64,000 nucleotides of DNA from assembly GCA_045588245.1 (NCBI GenBank), contig JAZNDW010000019.1, forward strand, positions 35,440-99,439, written 5' to 3'. Below the pieces are notes generated by a model. It was given only the letters and a program-made list of their open reading frames with translations, made no database searches and was not told the origin of the DNA. The DNA comes from DTU064 sp045588245 (lineage in GTDB: Bacteria > Bacillota > Clostridia > Oscillospirales > CAG-272). This document shows, one piece after another, positions 16,641 through 24,900 of the stretch (positions within the stretch are counted from its first letter, which is position 1; each line of letters begins with the position of its first letter). Position numbers and translations under genes: made by a program.

Positions 16641-17960
16641 ATGCCGAAGCCTAAGATGAGAGGCGTACACGTTCCGCATTTCAAAAACACGGCGGAGCTG
16701 TCGTCTGTCAGAATGCCAACGCCCCAAAAAGTAACGATACCGCTGTCAATGCATATCGGTGCGCCGGCAAAATCAGTCGTTATGCCGGGCGACCACGTTG
16801 ACGTCGGTCAGCTTATCGCAGAAGCCGCGGGGGCTGTCAGCGCGCCGATACACGCGAGCGTCTCCGGTACGGTGAAAAAATCTTCTGAATATTTAGCCCC
16901 GAACGGACGCAACTTTGAGGCGATAGTTATTGAGTCGGATGGGCTTATGACGGTGAGCGAATCTGTCCGTCCGCCTGAGGTCCATGACTACGACAGCTTT
17001 ATCAAAGCCGTGCGCGACAGCGGTGTTGTCGGCCTTGGCGGCGCAGGTTTTCCGACGTCTGTGAAGCTCAACGTCGGTGACGTCAGCCGCATAGAAGAGA
17101 TCATAATCAACGGCGCGGAGTGCGAACCGTATATTACGAGTGACACTCGCACAATGATAGAGAAGTCTGAGCTTATTGCTCGCGGCATCAAGACGCTTGA
17201 AACGTATCTTTCCGCAAAAAAGATCATCGTTGCCGTGGAAAAGAATAAGCCGAAGGCTATTGCAGAAATGAAGCGCGTCACCGCCGATGACGGCGCGGCG
17301 GAGGTCAAGGTTTTGCCGTCCGTTTATCCGCAGGGCGGCGAGAAGGTCCTCATTTACAACGTTACCGGCAAGGTTACGCCGGAGGGCAAGCTTCCGATAG
17401 ACGTCGGCGTCATCGTCATCAACTGTACAACACTCGCTGCTTTGCAGGAATATCTTGAAACGGGAATGCCTCTCGTTTCAAAATGTGTCACAGTTGACGG
17501 CAAAGCTGTAAAGGAACCGAAAAACGTTATCGTGCCGATAGGAACTTCCGTTTCGGACGTATTTGAGTTCTGCGGAGGATTTTCGGAGGAACCCGAAAAG
17601 GTGCTTTACGGCGGACTGATGATGGGTATTTGTATTTATTCGCTCGACTATCCCATTCTCAAAAACACGAACGCGATACTTGCGCTTAACAAAAAGGAAG
17701 CGGCTCCGCCTGCGCAGACGGCGTGCATCCGTTGCGGCAACTGCATCCGCCACTGTCCGTTTTCGCTGAATCCGCCCGCGATTTCTGCGGCGCGTGAGGC
17801 GAATGACTGCGAAGCACTTGCAAAGCTGAAGATCAACATCTGCATGGAGTGCGGATGCTGTGCGTTCATTTGTCCTGCGGGACGTCCACTCGTTACATCA
17901 AACAAGCTCGCCAAGGCGTTGCTTGCTGAACATAACGCAAAACAGAAAGGAAAGGCATGA
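16641..17960 (+). CDS. rnfC: Rnf complex subunit C (NADH-binding)
   Basis: This is a 439-residue cytoplasmic subunit that exchanges electrons with NAD+. ATG 16641 has GAGGAG seven bases upstream. An N-terminal barrel-sandwich region starts RGVHVPHFKNTAELSS; the NADH/FMN fold contains GLGGAGFPTSVKLNV and INGAECEPYITSDTR. Two C-terminal 4Fe-4S motifs are CIRCGNCIRHCPF and CMECGCCAFICPAG. It is first in the order C-D-G-E-A-B, the usual clostridial Rnf arrangement. The complex oxidises reduced ferredoxin with NAD+ and pumps Na+ or H+. Confidence 0.96.
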   Translation: MPKPKMRGVHVPHFKNTAELSSVRMPTPQKVTIPLSMHIGAPAKSVVMPGDHVDVGQLIAEAAGAVSAPIHASVSGTVKKSSEYLAPNGRNFEAIVIESDGLMTVSESVRPPEVHDYDSFIKAVRDSGVVGLGGAGFPTSVKLNVGDVSRIEEIIINGAECEPYITSDTRTMIEKSELIARGIKTLETYLSAKKIIVAVEKNKPKAIAEMKRVTADDGAAEVKVLPSVYPQGGEKVLIYNVTGKVTPEGKLPIDVGVIVINCTTLAALQEYLETGMPLVSKCVTVDGKAVKEPKNVIVPIGTSVSDVFEFCGGFSEEPEKVLYGGLMMGICIYSLDYPILKNTNAILALNKKEAAPPAQTACIRCGNCIRHCPFSLNPPAISAAREANDCEALAKLKINICMECGCCAFICPAGRPLVTSNKLAKALLAEHNAKQKGKA

Positions 17961-18910
17961 CGATGAGTATGCTGAAAGTTACAGTGTCTCCTCACGTGCG
18001 CTCGCGCCGTACGACACAAAACATAATGCTCGACGTGATCATCGCACTTATGCCCGCCGTTTTGGCGTCGTGCCTTATCTTCGGGCTGCGTTCGCTTCTT
18101 TTAACGGCGGTATCCGTAGCGGTCTGCATCATTTCCGAGTTTATTTGGACGAAGGCTTTTAAGCTTCCTATAACGGTCGGCGACCTGTCGGCGGCGGTAA
18201 CGGGTATTATTGTTGCGTGTAACGTCCCCGTAACGATGCCGATATGGCAGCTTATCGTCGGAGACGTCGCCGCCATCATCGTTGCGAAGATGCTGTTCGG
18301 CGGCATAGGCTGCAACTTTATGAACCCTGCCTTGATCGGCAGAATCGTGATGTTTTTCTCGTTTACGGCGAGCATGACGGATTATTCCGGTCACGTAACG
18401 TCGCTTGCCGCACAGCTTCCGGGTACACGCGTCGATCTCGTTATGGGCGCGACGCCGCTTGCCCATGCGGATACGCTTAATATGTCCGACGTGCCGACGC
18501 TTCTTCTCGGTGTGCATGGCGGTGTGCTCGGCGAAACGTGTGCGATGGCGATCATTATCGGATTTGTATACCTTGTTATCCGCCGCGTTATTACGCCGAC
18601 GATATCGCTCGTTTACATTGGCGGCGTGCTTGTTTTGTCGGCGGTGTTCGGAGCGAATCCGATCTTTGCCGTTCTTTCGGGCGGCGTGATGTTCGGCGCC
18701 GTATTTATGGCAACGGATTACGTTACAACTCCCAATACCGAAATGGGTAAAGCCGTATTTGCGATTGCTGCCGCATTCATCACAGTCGTTATACGCCGCT
18801 TTGCGAACAGCACGGAGGGCGTTTCGTTTGCGATACTTTTGATGAACGTTTTGACGCCGTATATCGACAGCATCTTCGAAACTAAACCGTTCGGAGGTGT
18901 TAAAAAATGA
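17957..18910 (+). CDS. rnfD: Rnf complex subunit D
   Basis: This is a 317-residue multi-helix membrane protein. It starts at the ATG overlapping the rnfC stop (an ATG two codons on is also possible). It begins SPHVRSRRTTQNIMLDVI, the usual RnfD/NqrB start. The periplasmic loop holds LVMGATPLAHAD, in which the Thr of the GAT motif is the expected covalent FMN site. FMATDYVTTPNTEMGK is the conserved late loop. It is coupled to rnfC and rnfG by four-base overlaps. Confidence 0.95.
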   Translation: MTMSMLKVTVSPHVRSRRTTQNIMLDVIIALMPAVLASCLIFGLRSLLLTAVSVAVCIISEFIWTKAFKLPITVGDLSAAVTGIIVACNVPVTMPIWQLIVGDVAAIIVAKMLFGGIGCNFMNPALIGRIVMFFSFTASMTDYSGHVTSLAAQLPGTRVDLVMGATPLAHADTLNMSDVPTLLLGVHGGVLGETCAMAIIIGFVYLVIRRVITPTISLVYIGGVLVLSAVFGANPIFAVLSGGVMFGAVFMATDYVTTPNTEMGKAVFAIAAAFITVVIRRFANSTEGVSFAILLMNVLTPYIDSIFETKPFGGVKK

Positions 18911-19434
18911 AAAACATGATAAAACCGTTCGTCGTTCTCGTTGTGATTTGCCTTATTGCAGGATCGTTGCTTGCGCTGACGAATTACATAACAGAACCGA
19001 TCATATCCGAAAATGCGGAAAAAGCCGCGGCGGAGACACGTCTTGCCGTCTTGCCCGATGCGAAAGAGTTTTCAAAGATCGAGTCTTTGGATGCTGACGA
19101 AATAAACAGCATCCACAAGGGTGTTGACGGCGACGGAAACACCGTCGGTTACGTCGTTTCAGTGACGCGAAAGGGATATAAATCCGTCAGCGTCACGGTC
19201 GGTCTTGATGCGGAAGGCAAGATCGTCGGGATGTCGGTCGATGCGTCAAAGGAAACGTCGGGTATCGGCAGTAAGGTCGCACTCGATGAGTACGTTTCAA
19301 AGTTTATCGGACTTCACGACAACGCAGATGACGTTGACATCATCGCTCAGGCAACGTATTCAAGCTCCGCTGTGAAGGCTTGCGTGAACGCGGCGCTGGA
19401 GGCATTTTCGGAGATCGGAGGGAATGAAGGATGA
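18907..19434 (+). CDS. rnfG: Rnf complex subunit G (flavoprotein)
   Basis: This is a 175-residue protein. It has one N-terminal helix (residues 5-25, VVLVVICLIAGSLLALTNYI), then an FMN-binding domain. The segment IIAQATYSSSAVKACVNAAL matches the flavinylation motif (usually SGATxSS), with the Thr kept but the first residues changed to AQ. GIGSKVALDEY is also conserved. Covalent FMN attachment would need an ApbE transferase, which is not in the window. It overlaps rnfD and rnfE by four bases each. Confidence 0.92.
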   Translation: MKNMIKPFVVLVVICLIAGSLLALTNYITEPIISENAEKAAAETRLAVLPDAKEFSKIESLDADEINSIHKGVDGDGNTVGYVVSVTRKGYKSVSVTVGLDAEGKIVGMSVDASKETSGIGSKVALDEYVSKFIGLHDNADDVDIIAQATYSSSAVKACVNAALEAFSEIGGNEG

Positions 19435-20114
19435 AGAATAAATTCAGCATTTTGCTAAACGGAATTTTCAAAGAAAATCCCGTTTTGATCCTCGTTCTCG
19501 GCTGTTGCTCCGTCCTTGCCGTTTCGGTCACCGTTATTGGCAGTCTTGGTATGGGAGCGGCGCTGACGTTCGTTCTCGTTTGCTCAAACGTTGTCATATC
19601 CGCCGTAAGGCGCGTTATTCCCGACGGAATCCGTATTCCGTGTTATATCGTAATCGTTGCCACGTTCGTTACAGTAGTAGAGATGGTTGTGGAAGCGTTC
19701 ATGATCGACCTTTATGAAACGCTCGGAATTTTTCTGCCGCTTATCGTCGTTAACTGTATCGTGCTTGGCAGAGCCGAAATGTTCGCTTCGAAAAACAGCA
19801 TACTTGACAGCCTTTTTGACGGACTCGGCATGGGTATCGGCTACACGTTGAGCCTGACGATCATCGCCACAGTCCGCGAGATCGTCGGTAACGGCACCTT
19901 CTGCGGCTATAGACTTATCCCCGAGGGATACCAGATCTCCATTCTGACGCAGACTCCGGGCGGATTCTTTACGTACGGTTGCCTTATGGCGGTGCTCGTG
20001 TGGGCGCTTGCCAAGCGCGGCAAAAAGTTTGAGCCGAAGCTCGGATGCGACGGAAACTGCGCGGCTTGCCGCGCAGGCTGTGAGAATAAACCGAAGGAGG
20101 AGGCAAAGGTATGA
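19431..20114 (+). CDS. rnfE: Rnf complex subunit E
   Basis: This 227-residue membrane protein with about six helices is one of the pair (with RnfA) that forms the symmetric membrane core with a shared iron centre. It starts KFSILLNGIFKENPVLILVLG, with IFLPLIVVNCIVLGRAEMFASK in the middle. The C-terminal tail is cysteine-rich (CDGNCAACRAGC), seen in several clostridial RnfE proteins and possibly metal-binding. Confidence 0.94.
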   Translation: MKNKFSILLNGIFKENPVLILVLGCCSVLAVSVTVIGSLGMGAALTFVLVCSNVVISAVRRVIPDGIRIPCYIVIVATFVTVVEMVVEAFMIDLYETLGIFLPLIVVNCIVLGRAEMFASKNSILDSLFDGLGMGIGYTLSLTIIATVREIVGNGTFCGYRLIPEGYQISILTQTPGGFFTYGCLMAVLVWALAKRGKKFEPKLGCDGNCAACRAGCENKPKEEAKV

Positions 20115-20710
20115 CGGATTTTATGAAGATACTTTCGATAATGTTCACGATGGTCTTCACCGAGAACTACGTTCTGGTGCAGTATCTTGCGATCTGTCCT
20201 TTCCTCGGTGTTTCAAAGGAGCTCAAGTCGTCTGTCGGTATGTCGGGCGCCGTTATCTTCGTTATGACGGTCGCCTCCGCGGCGACGTATCTGATCTATA
20301 CGTATGCTATGGTGCCGCTCGGCATTGAGTATTTATCAACGATCATATTTATTCTCGTTATCGCAACGCTCGTTCAGTTTGTTGAGATCGTGCTGAAGAA
20401 GTTCATGAAGCCGCTTTATCGTGCGCTCGGAATCTATCTGCCGCTGATCACGACGAACTGTGCCGTACTTGCAGTAACTCTTCTCAACATTGAGAATAAC
20501 TATAGCTTTATTGAATCCTGCGTCGACGGCTTTGCCGCCGCCGTCGGATTCTCGCTTGCGCTCGTGCTGTTTTCGGGTGTTCGCCGCGCTCTTGTCCGTG
20601 CGAAGCCGCCGAAGGCTTTCGAGGGACTTCCCATAACGCTTATCGCCGCTGCACTCACCTCCATGACGTTCATGGGCTTCACGGGTATGGCGGAGAATAT
20701 GTTCGGTTAA
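20111..20710 (+). CDS. rnfA: Rnf complex subunit A
   Basis: This is a 199-residue membrane protein, homologous to RnfE in inverted topology. Features are FTENYVLVQYLAICPFLGVS near the start, GIYLPLITTNCAVLAVTLLN in the middle, and GFSLALVLFSGVRRAL. The conserved Cys residues in both halves fit the membrane iron centre. It overlaps rnfE by four bases and is followed 15 bases later by rnfB. Confidence 0.95.
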   Translation: MTDFMKILSIMFTMVFTENYVLVQYLAICPFLGVSKELKSSVGMSGAVIFVMTVASAATYLIYTYAMVPLGIEYLSTIIFILVIATLVQFVEIVLKKFMKPLYRALGIYLPLITTNCAVLAVTLLNIENNYSFIESCVDGFAAAVGFSLALVLFSGVRRALVRAKPPKAFEGLPITLIAAALTSMTFMGFTGMAENMFG

Positions 20711-20725
20711 TGCGGAGGTGACGGT

Positions 20726-21550
20726 ATGAGTGCAATTATTTATGCAACGCTTGCTCTTTGCGCCATTGGCGCCGTTTGTGCCGTTATTCTGATCCTTGCG
20801 GCAAAATATTTGAACGAACCCGTTGACGAAAAGCTCCTTCGTGTGAGAGAATGCCTTCCCGGAGCAAACTGCGGAGCCTGCGGCTACGCAGGGTGTGACG
20901 GCTATGCAGAGGCTCTCGTTTCGGGTGCGGAGGAACGCACTAATCTGTGCATTCCGGGCGCAGATAAGGTTTCGCATGACATTTCCGTCATGTTCGGAGT
21001 TGAGTTTACGGACGTTGTTGAGCACGTCGCTTTCGTCAGATGCATGGGTGACTGTGAGATGGCGAAGCAAAAATACGAATATGAGGGCGTACAATCATGT
21101 CGCGCTGCAAAGCTGCTCTACGGCGGACGTTGGGCGTGCTCGCTTGGCTGCTTCGGCTACGGCGACTGCAGCAAGGTCTGCCCGAACGATGCCGTTTTCG
21201 TTGAAAACGGCGTTGCAAAGGTGGACACGAAAAAGTGCTCGGGCTGCGGGCTTTGCGCCAAGTCTTGCCCGAATGATCTTATCACGATATTCCCCGACGT
21301 CAGCCACGTCGTCGTTACGTGCAGTAACACGGAACGTGGTGCCGTTGCAAGAGGGAAGTGTGAAAACGCTTGTATCGCCTGCAAAAAATGCGAGCGCGTT
21401 TGTCCGTCGGATGCTATCAAGGTTACGGACAATCTTGCACACATTGACTACGATAAATGCAGTAACTGTAAGGAATGTGCAAAAACGTGCCCCGTCGGAT
21501 GTATCAAGATCTCCGACTATTCGGGCATACACAGATATATAGTCAAGTAA
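20726..21550 (+). CDS. rnfB: Rnf complex subunit B (ferredoxin-like)
   Basis: This 274-residue subunit receives electrons from ferredoxin. It has an N-terminal helix (5-25), then a four-Cys 4Fe-4S domain with CLPGANCGACGYAGCDGYAE and later NLCIPG, then several ferredoxin motifs: CFGYGDCSKVCPN, CSGCGLCAKSCPN, CIACKKCERVCPS and CSNCKECAKTCPVG. The reading frame is intact and the length is normal for clostridial RnfB. It is last of the six rnf genes. Confidence 0.96.
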   Translation: MSAIIYATLALCAIGAVCAVILILAAKYLNEPVDEKLLRVRECLPGANCGACGYAGCDGYAEALVSGAEERTNLCIPGADKVSHDISVMFGVEFTDVVEHVAFVRCMGDCEMAKQKYEYEGVQSCRAAKLLYGGRWACSLGCFGYGDCSKVCPNDAVFVENGVAKVDTKKCSGCGLCAKSCPNDLITIFPDVSHVVVTCSNTERGAVARGKCENACIACKKCERVCPSDAIKVTDNLAHIDYDKCSNCKECAKTCPVGCIKISDYSGIHRYIVK

Positions 21551-21608
21551 ACGGAGCTCGGGGCTTATATAAGAAGCCCCGCTTCGATTTTTTAGGGGGA
21601 GTACGGAC

Positions 21609-21995
21609 ATGGAACGTCGGACGAAATGTAAACCGAATAAAGCCGACATCACGCTTATTGCCGTGCTTATTGCCGTTACAGTTGCGGGATTTGCCGCGCT
21701 GTGGCTGACGCTTGACGGCGGTGACGTAGCCGTCGTTTACGTTGACGGGGAGGTGTGGGGACGCTACCGCCTTGACGAAGACAAAACGGTCGAAATAGAA
21801 ACGGAATATGGGCATAACGTACTCATTATTAAGGACGGCAAAGCCGACGTGACGGAGGCGGACTGCCCTGACCGTACTTGCGTCAGCTCACGTGCCGTTG
21901 ACAAGATCGGACAAACGATTATTTGTCTGCCTCATAAGCTGACAGTGAAGATCGAGGGAGGAAATAAAGCGAATGCGGACATCGAACTGCAATAA
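21609..21995 (+). CDS. NusG domain II-containing membrane-anchored protein
   Basis: This is a 128-residue protein with an N-terminal hydrophobic helix (residues 14-34, TLIAVLIAVTVAGFAALWL) followed by a small beta domain: VVYVDGEVWGRYRLDED, GHNVLIIKDGKADVTEADC, then PDRTCVSS and IICLPHKLTVKI. This is the NusG_II (KOW-less) extracytoplasmic domain found beside Rnf and FMN-binding genes in many Clostridia. Its role is unknown; the conserved CP(D)xxC may be redox-active. It overlaps the next gene by 23 bases. Confidence 0.85.
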   Translation: MERRTKCKPNKADITLIAVLIAVTVAGFAALWLTLDGGDVAVVYVDGEVWGRYRLDEDKTVEIETEYGHNVLIIKDGKADVTEADCPDRTCVSSRAVDKIGQTIICLPHKLTVKIEGGNKANADIELQ

Positions 21996-22485
21996 ATCGC
22001 CGACCCGAACGCGCCGTCTGACGGTGGCGTCGCTGACGCTCGCCACAGCGCTTATACTTTCGTACGTTGAGTCGATGCTGCCGTCGCTGCCGATACCGGG
22101 TGTGAAATTGGGACTTGCCAACGTCGCCGTCGTTTTTGCGCTGTACGCGCTCGGCGGCGTTGACGCCGCCGCGGTGTCGTTCGTCAGGGTTTTGATGATC
22201 GGTATTCTTTTCGGCAACGCGGCGTCGTTTTTTTACAGCGCCGCGGGGGCTTTGTTGAGCTTTATTCTGATGGCGGTGCTGAAAAAAACGGGGAAATTCA
22301 CCGTTATCGGCGTGTCTGTTGCGGGTGGCGTTGCCCACAATATAGGGCAAGTTGCCGCCGCTGTCGTTTTGCTCGGAGTCGACGAAATACTCCTTTATCT
22401 GCCCGTACTTGTCGGGACGGGCGTGATCTTCGGTGTCGTTATCGGTATTTTGGGCGGAGTTGTGATCGCGCGTGTCAGACCGTAG
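21973..22485 (+). CDS. Gx transporter family membrane protein
   Basis: This is a 170-residue protein with about five hydrophobic helices. GGAGG lies 11 bases before ATG 21973. The Gx family signature is ESMLPSLPIPGVKLGLANV, followed by VSFVRVLMIGILFGNAASF and GGVAHNIGQVAAA. The family was formerly annotated heptaprenyl diphosphate synthase component I and resembles small-substrate (ECF-S-like) carriers. It is usually beside NusG_II and FMN-binding genes, as here. The substrate is unknown. Confidence 0.85.
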   Translation: MRTSNCNKSPTRTRRLTVASLTLATALILSYVESMLPSLPIPGVKLGLANVAVVFALYALGGVDAAAVSFVRVLMIGILFGNAASFFYSAAGALLSFILMAVLKKTGKFTVIGVSVAGGVAHNIGQVAAAVVLLGVDEILLYLPVLVGTGVIFGVVIGILGGVVIARVRP

Positions 22486-22515
22486 ACGGAAAATGAGTCT
22501 TTTCGCTCGTCAGCC

Positions 22516-22544
22516 TTGACACGGAGAATTATATATTATATAAT
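22516..22544 (+). promoter_or_regulatory. Consensus promoter of metY-metA
   Basis: TTGACA (22516-22521), 17 bases, TATAAT (22539-22544): both hexamers are perfect. The 5' leader would be about 80 bases and contains the hairpin at 22562-22599. Confidence 0.85.
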
Positions 22545-22561
22545 AATCTTTAGTTTTAATA

Positions 22562-22599
22562 GCGGGGTATTATATCGTCAGTCGGTGTGTTGACCCCGC
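22562..22599 (+). promoter_or_regulatory. Leader hairpin upstream of metY
   Basis: GCGGGGT (22562-22568) and ACCCCGC (22593-22599) can pair into a 7-bp GC stem with a 24-base loop, followed by TATTTGTTTT. It resembles a weak terminator inside the leader. I see no S-box or other known methionine riboswitch core in it. Confidence 0.45.
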
Positions 22600-22631
22600 C
22601 TATTTGTTTTAAGACGGAATGGAGTAAAACT

Positions 22632-23915
22632 ATGAAAAACTATAAAGTAGATACAAACTGCGTTCAGGCGGGTTGGGAACCGAAAAATTCCGAGCCGAGC
22701 ATTCTTCCGATATATCAGTCAACGACGTATAAATACGATTCGTCCGAATTCCTCGGAAAGCTTTTTGACCTTGAAGCAGACGGACATATGTATACGCGTA
22801 TATCCAATCCCACAGTCGATGCCGTTGAGCGTAAGATCGCAATGCTCGAGGGCGGTGTCGGAGCTATGTGTACGGGATCGGGTCAGGCGGCAAGCTTCGC
22901 TTCGATCTTCAACATCACAAGCGCAGGTCAGAATTTCGTTTGCTCCGCGTCCATTTACGGCGGCACGACGAACCTGTTTGCCGTTACGATGGCACGTATG
23001 GGTATTGAGGTGCGCTTCTTCACAAACGATATGACAGATGAGGAGGTCAGCGCGCTTTTCGACGAAAATACGCGTCTTATGTTCGGTGAAACGATCGCAA
23101 ATCCTGCGCTTACCGTGTTCGATATCGAACGCTTCGCAAACCTTGCTCATTCCCACGGTGTACCGCTGATCGTTGACAACACGTTTGCAACACCCGTGCT
23201 CTGCCGTCCGATCGAATTCGGTGCCGACATCGTCATTCATTCCACGACGAAGTATATGGACGGTCATGCATCCGTCGTTGGCGGTGTTATCGTCGATTCA
23301 GGATGCTTCGACTGGACGAAGGACGGAAAATATCCTGAGCTGACGACTCCCGATGAATCCTATCACGGCGTCATTTACACCGAAAAATTTGGCAGCGCCG
23401 CATATATCACGAAGGCTCGCGTACAGCTTATGCGTGACCTCGGACTGACTCCTCAGCCGATTGCGGCGTTCATCCTCAACCTCGGACTTGATTCGCTCGC
23501 AGTCAGAATGGAGCGCCATGCGAGCAACGCACTCCGCGTTGCGGAATATCTCCAAAACGATCCGAGAGTATCCTGGATCAACTATCCGTCTCTTCCCTCG
23601 TCTGAACAGTATGCGCTTGCACAGAAGTATCTGCCGAACGGCTCGTGCGGCGTTATCTCCTTCGGTGTCAAGGGCGGACGCGAGGCGGCTATGAAGTTCA
23701 TGGACAGCCTTGAGCTTGCACGCATCGTCGTTCACGTTGCGGATGCACGCACTTGCGTACTTCATCCCGCATCGACCACGCACCGTCAGCTTTCGGACGA
23801 TCAGCTTGCGGCGGCGGGCGTTCTTCCCGATCTTATCCGTATGTCGATAGGCATCGAGAACGTAGAAGATATTATTGCCGACATTGACTCTGCGCTTGAC
23901 AAAGCAACAAAATAA
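22632..23915 (+). CDS. metY: O-acetylhomoserine sulfhydrylase
   Basis: This is a 427-residue PLP enzyme making homocysteine from O-acetylhomoserine and sulfide. GGAG lies seven bases before ATG 22632. Conserved features are PIYQSTTYKYDS, YTRISNPTVDAVERKIAMLEGG, ATPVLCRPIEFGADIVIHS followed by TTKYMDGH (the Lys is the PLP lysine), and HPASTTHRQLSDDQLAAAGV near the end. Pairing with metA 20 bases downstream supports MetY rather than MetB/MetC. Length and N-terminus fit the OAH-sulfhydrylase subgroup. Confidence 0.94.
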   Translation: MKNYKVDTNCVQAGWEPKNSEPSILPIYQSTTYKYDSSEFLGKLFDLEADGHMYTRISNPTVDAVERKIAMLEGGVGAMCTGSGQAASFASIFNITSAGQNFVCSASIYGGTTNLFAVTMARMGIEVRFFTNDMTDEEVSALFDENTRLMFGETIANPALTVFDIERFANLAHSHGVPLIVDNTFATPVLCRPIEFGADIVIHSTTKYMDGHASVVGGVIVDSGCFDWTKDGKYPELTTPDESYHGVIYTEKFGSAAYITKARVQLMRDLGLTPQPIAAFILNLGLDSLAVRMERHASNALRVAEYLQNDPRVSWINYPSLPSSEQYALAQKYLPNGSCGVISFGVKGGREAAMKFMDSLELARIVVHVADARTCVLHPASTTHRQLSDDQLAAAGVLPDLIRMSIGIENVEDIIADIDSALDKATK

Positions 23916-23935
23916 ATGATAGTAGGAGAGCTCTG

Positions 23936-24853
23936 ATGCCGATCAAGATACCAAACCTGTTACCGGCAACGGAAACGCTTAATAAAGAAAATATATTCGT
24001 AATGACGGAAACGAGAGCGATCAGCCAGGATATCCGTCCACTGTCGATACTCGTATTGAACCTCATGCCGACGAAAATTACGACCGAAACTCAGCTTGCA
24101 CGCCTGCTCGGAAATTCGCCGCTTCAGGTTGAGCTTGAGCTTTTGCATACGAAAACGCACAAGTCCAAAAATACGTCCGCGGACCACATGCTCGCGTTTT
24201 ATAAGACGTTTGAAGCCGTACGTGACCGCAATTTTGACGGAATGATCATCACGGGCGCACCCGTTGAGCACCTCGAATTTGAAGAGGTAGAGTATTGGAA
24301 TGAGCTTTGTGAGATAATGGAATGGAGTAAAACTCACGTCACAAGCACGTTCCACATCTGTTGGGGTGCACAGGCGGGACTTTACTACCATTACGGGATC
24401 AAAAAATATCCGCTCGAAAAGAAGCTTTTCGGTGTATTCCCGCACGAGCGCGACTACAAAAATTCGATCCTGCTTCGCGGATTTGACGACGTGTTCATGG
24501 TGCCGCACTCGCGTCACACGACGGTGAAGCGTGAGGATATTGAGGCTTGCGACGAGCTTCGCATCGTTGCGTCCTCACCTGAGGCGGGCGTTTACGCCGT
24601 GACGACAAAGCTCGGACGGCAGATATTCATCACGGGACATTCGGAATACGATGCGGAAACGCTGAAGACGGAATACCAGCGCGATAAGAACGCAGGGCTT
24701 CCTATTGACGTGCCGAAGAACTATTTCCCCGATGACGACGATACCAAAGCACCTATGATGACGTGGCGAAGCCACGCCAACCTGCTTTATTCGAATTGGC
24801 TTAACTATTTTGTTTACCAGACGACACCGTACGATATAACATCGATCAAGTAA
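23936..24853 (+). CDS. metAA: Homoserine O-acetyltransferase
   Basis: This 305-residue protein activates homoserine for sulfhydrylation. It shows ILVLNLMPTKITTETQLARLL, the segment ITGAPVEHLEFEEVEYW and the nucleophile in FHICWGAQAGLYYHYGI. In this family the residue after GAPV sets the acyl donor: Glu here marks the acetyl-CoA type, Gly the succinyl type. That agrees with the acetylhomoserine-using MetY just upstream. A good AGGAG precedes ATG 23936. Confidence 0.94.
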   Translation: MPIKIPNLLPATETLNKENIFVMTETRAISQDIRPLSILVLNLMPTKITTETQLARLLGNSPLQVELELLHTKTHKSKNTSADHMLAFYKTFEAVRDRNFDGMIITGAPVEHLEFEEVEYWNELCEIMEWSKTHVTSTFHICWGAQAGLYYHYGIKKYPLEKKLFGVFPHERDYKNSILLRGFDDVFMVPHSRHTTVKREDIEACDELRIVASSPEAGVYAVTTKLGRQIFITGHSEYDAETLKTEYQRDKNAGLPIDVPKNYFPDDDDTKAPMMTWRSHANLLYSNWLNYFVYQTTPYDITSIK

Positions 24854-24900
24854 GCCGTATAGGTAAACTCTTATTTTTGCGTGAAAGGAAGTGACGAAGA

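Noticed and set aside
22486..22631. SAM riboswitch before metY
   Set aside because: No S-box core sequences could be found; only a simple hairpin is present.
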